A stretch of DNA of 8,091 nt from Burkholderiales bacterium (GTDB lineage Bacteria > Pseudomonadota > Gammaproteobacteria > Burkholderiales > Burkholderiaceae_C): positions 1-8,091 of the forward strand of contig CANJKD010000081.1 of assembly GCA_947474415.1 (NCBI GenBank), in the 5' to 3' direction. A model generated the notes under the pieces. The model saw only the letters and a program-made list of their open reading frames with translations. It did no database searches and was not told the DNA's origin. Both the position numbers and the translations under genes were made by a program. This document shows positions 6,249-8,091 of the stretch, one piece after another. Each line of letters opens with the position of its first letter. Position 1 is the stretch's first letter.

Positions 6249-7236
6249 CGCCGCCTCCGGCACCGCCCAGCACGATCTGGCCTTCGTCGGCCAGGCGCCG
6301 CACGTTCTTCAGCATTTCCTTTTGCTCGGCTTCCACTTCCGAGACCCGCACCGGCCCGCGCGACTCCAGGTCTTCGCGCAGCGTTTCGGCGGCGCGCGTC
6401 GACATGTTGCGGAACACCTTCTCGCGCATCTCGGGGGTCGCACCCTTGAGTGCCACCACCAGCGATTCGGACTGCACTTCCTTCAGCAGCAACTGGATGC
6501 CCTTGTCGTCGATCTTCTCCAGATCGTCGAAGGTGAACATGTTGTCCATGATCTTCTGCGCCAGGTCGTTGTCGGCCTCGCGGATGTAGTCGAGCACGGC
6601 GGTCTCGATGCTGGTGCCCATCAGGTTGATCATTTCGGCAGCCGTCTTCACGCCGCCGAGCGAGGCCTTGCGCGAACGTTCACCGCCGGCCAGCACCCGG
6701 CCCATCACTTCGTTCAGGTCTTTCAGCGCCGAGGGCTGGATGCCGTCGAGCGTGGCGATGCGCACCAACACTTCGTTGCGCTGGCGTTCGGGAAAGGTCT
6801 TGAGCACGCTCGATGCCTGCTCGAAGTCGAGGTGCACCAGGATCGCCGCCACGATCTGCGGGTGCTCAAGGCGGAGCAATTCACCGACCGAGCCCGGGTC
6901 CATCCACTTCAGGCTTTCGATGCCGGCCGTGTCGCCGCCGCCGAGCAGGATGCGTTCGATCAGCAGGTTCGCCTTGTCGTCGCCCAGCGCCTTGCGCAGC
7001 ACCGACTTCACGTACTCGTCGGTGTCGTTGCACAGGTTGCACTGTTCGTCGGCCTGGCCGGCGAAGCTTTCCAGCACGGTGTCCACCCGATCGCGCGGCA
7101 CCGACTTGAGGCGGGCGATGGTTTCGCCCAGGCTGTGCACTTCCTTCGGGCTGAGGTGCTTGAACACGCCGGCAGCTTCCTCCTCGCCCAGCGACATCAG
7201 CAGGATGGCGGCGTTTTCCAGACCTCGACTGTCCAC
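6235..7236 (-). CDS. fliG: Flagellar motor switch protein FliG
   Basis: FliG sits on the MS ring and carries the charged face that meets the MotA stator, so it generates torque. The protein is 333 aa, the usual size. The N-terminal domain (GLENAAILLMSLGEEEAAGV, 5-24) binds FliF. The middle domain has the EHPQ motif (124-127), which contacts FliM. A Gly-Gly hinge (194-195) leads to the C-terminal torque domain. The torque residues known from E. coli are all present with the same numbering: K264, R281, E288 (Asp in E. coli), D289 and R297. The tail KNVRRLADEGQIVLGG ends in GGGDDFV. The start is GTG at 7236-7234, because no ATG precedes the conserved N-terminus and GGAG lies 7 nt upstream (7244-7247). 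An unusual CNLC pair sits at residues 66-69. fliF ends 21 nt upstream. Confidence 0.98.
   Translation of the reverse strand: MDSRGLENAAILLMSLGEEEAAGVFKHLSPKEVHSLGETIARLKSVPRDRVDTVLESFAGQADEQCNLCNDTDEYVKSVLRKALGDDKANLLIERILLGGGDTAGIESLKWMDPGSVGELLRLEHPQIVAAILVHLDFEQASSVLKTFPERQRNEVLVRIATLDGIQPSALKDLNEVMGRVLAGGERSRKASLGGVKTAAEMINLMGTSIETAVLDYIREADNDLAQKIMDNMFTFDDLEKIDDKGIQLLLKEVQSESLVVALKGATPEMREKVFRNMSTRAAETLREDLESRGPVRVSEVEAEQKEMLKNVRRLADEGQIVLGGAGGGDDFV
6254..6258 (-). promoter_or_regulatory. Ribosome binding site that fixes the fliH start
   Basis: GGAGG lies 5 nt before the ATG at 6248, inside the last codons of fliG that encode the glycine run. It favours this ATG over the in-frame GTG at 6263. 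Confidence 0.65.
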
Positions 7237-7243
7237 GATGCGG

Positions 7244-7247
7244 CTCC
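7244..7247 (-). promoter_or_regulatory. Ribosome binding site supporting the GTG start of fliG
   Basis: GGAG lies 7 nt upstream of the GTG at 7236, within the 21-nt fliF-fliG gap. With no ATG available, it supports a GTG start for this highly expressed structural gene. Confidence 0.5.
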
Positions 7248-7257
7248 GTTGTTTCGG

Positions 7258-8091
7258 TCAGGATGACTGGACGACGGCGGGCTCGCCATTCACCCAGCCG
7301 CGCAGGATGCCGGCCACCGCAGCCGGGTTCTCCTTGGCCAGCAGGCGCGCGCCGTCCAGGTGCTCGGTGCGCTTCGGCGCTGGCAAGGCAGGCAGTTCCT
7401 GATCGTCGTCCACCACTTCGGTCAACGTGCTGCCCCGCTTGGGCGGCGTTGGCGGTGCGAGCGCCACGTTCAATGCCGGCCGGACCATGCCCACGAATAC
7501 CAGCAGCGCGACGAAGGCCAGGGCCAGCGGCACGGCGGCGGCACGCAGCATGTCGATCACCTCGGGCTGTTTCCACAACGGCGTCTCGACCTGCGGGATG
7601 ACCTCGATCTTGAAGGGTGCGTTGACCACCTTCACCGAGTCGCCCCGGTCCTTGTTGAAGCCGATGCTCTCGCGCACCAGCGTCGCGAGCTTCTCGATCT
7701 CGGGGTCGCTCAGCGGCACCTGCGTCGTCTTGCCCTTCGGGTCGGTCACGCTGCGGTTGTTCACGACCACGGCAGCGTTCAGGCGTTTCACGTTACCGCT
7801 CGCATTGCGAGTTATGCGCACGGTCTTGTCGATCTCGTAGTTGGTGGTGGCGTCGCGCCGGCCGCTGTTGCCCCCACCGCCGCCCTGGGCGGTCTGCAGC
7901 GGCTGCGCGGCACCGGTCAGCGGTGCGGTGGCTGCCGCCGGTGGCTGGTTCGACGCGGCGCCTGGCACACCGCTCGGTGTGGCGGCACTGGCACCGCTCT
8001 GTTCCGAGGTTTGCTGGCTGCGGATGACCACGGCAGCCTTGTCGCCCTGGTTCGGCCGGAACTCTTCCGAGGTGGCTTCGGTCTGCGAAAA
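7258..8091 (-). CDS. fliF: Flagellar MS-ring protein FliF (5' part outside window)
   Basis: FliF forms the membrane/supramembrane ring that houses the export gate and carries the C-ring. The 277 C-terminal residues are visible; the frame is open to the window edge, beginning FSQTEATSEEFRPNQGDKAA, and no start lies inside. The visible part holds the end of the conserved FRPNQ...IRSQQ segment and a Gly/Pro/Ala-rich periplasmic loop (visible residues about 29-79). The family motif RRDATTNYEIDKTVR (78-92) and the beta-rich LNAAVVVNN region follow. The second transmembrane helix is at about 181-203 (AVPLALAFVALLVFVGMV). The cytoplasmic tail ends in DGARLLAKENPAAVAGILRGW (about 246-266), the helices that bind the FliG N-terminal domain. 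The N-terminal transmembrane helix and ring-building motifs are outside the window. fliE would be expected upstream. Confidence 0.97.
   Translation of the reverse strand, partial: FSQTEATSEEFRPNQGDKAAVVIRSQQTSEQSGASAATPSGVPGAASNQPPAAATAPLTGAAQPLQTAQGGGGGNSGRRDATTNYEIDKTVRITRNASGNVKRLNAAVVVNNRSVTDPKGKTTQVPLSDPEIEKLATLVRESIGFNKDRGDSVKVVNAPFKIEVIPQVETPLWKQPEVIDMLRAAAVPLALAFVALLVFVGMVRPALNVALAPPTPPKRGSTLTEVVDDDQELPALPAPKRTEHLDGARLLAKENPAAVAGILRGWVNGEPAVVQSS

Noticed and set aside
6193..7266. Plus-strand open frames of 357 and 264 codons opposite fliG
   Set aside because: Antisense shadow of FliG. No ribosome binding site or domain supports it.
1..8091. Novel defence, mobile or biosynthetic system
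   Set aside because: I saw no transposase, integrase, direct repeats with spacers, tRNA or composition break. The genes fit a standard flagellar operon.

Overview
The window is one stretch of flagellar operon with every gene on the minus strand. In transcription order (right to left) it reads fliF (5' end cut off), fliG, fliH, fliI, fliJ, fliK, then fliL, fliM, fliN (a few 3' codons cut off). GC content is high. The gene order, the FliF/FliH/FliK/FliL sequence style and the FliK ending in VDLYA suggest a betaproteobacterium of the order Burkholderiales, probably near the Rubrivivax/Leptothrix/Comamonadaceae group. That placement is inference from family resemblance, not from a marker gene.

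Layout. Bases 8091-7258 hold the C-terminal part of the MS-ring protein FliF. FliG (7236-6235) follows after 21 nt and forms the rotor/switch face. Next come the three export-ATPase genes: fliH (6248-5430, overlapping fliG by 14 nt), fliI (5433-3997, ATGA overlap with fliH) and fliJ (4000-3533, ATGA overlap with fliI). fliK, the hook-length ruler, follows (3518-2229). A 166-nt gap at 2063-2228 is the only sizeable non-coding stretch. It holds a candidate promoter, a strong hairpin and a good ribosome binding site for fliL. fliL (2062-1454), fliM (1409-408) and fliN (415 to the window edge) form a second block. This division matches the enterobacterial split into fliFGHIJK and fliLMNOPQR operons, so the gap may be a transcription-unit boundary.

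How the genes work together. FliF builds the membrane ring. FliG sits on it through the FliF C-terminal tail, and FliM and FliN complete the C-ring that binds CheY-P and sets rotation direction. FliH, FliI and FliJ deliver and unfold substrates at the flagellar type III export gate. FliK measures the hook and triggers the export switch. FliL supports stator function at the basal body.

The genes look intact, and I see no RNA gene, mobile element, CRISPR array or new defence-like system. The points worth a second look are small. They are the structured fliK-fliL gap, a 15-codon reading frame bridging fliL and fliM, a CxxC pair in FliG, and a charged insert in FliL. Long open frames on the plus strand are shadows of the GC-rich minus-strand genes.
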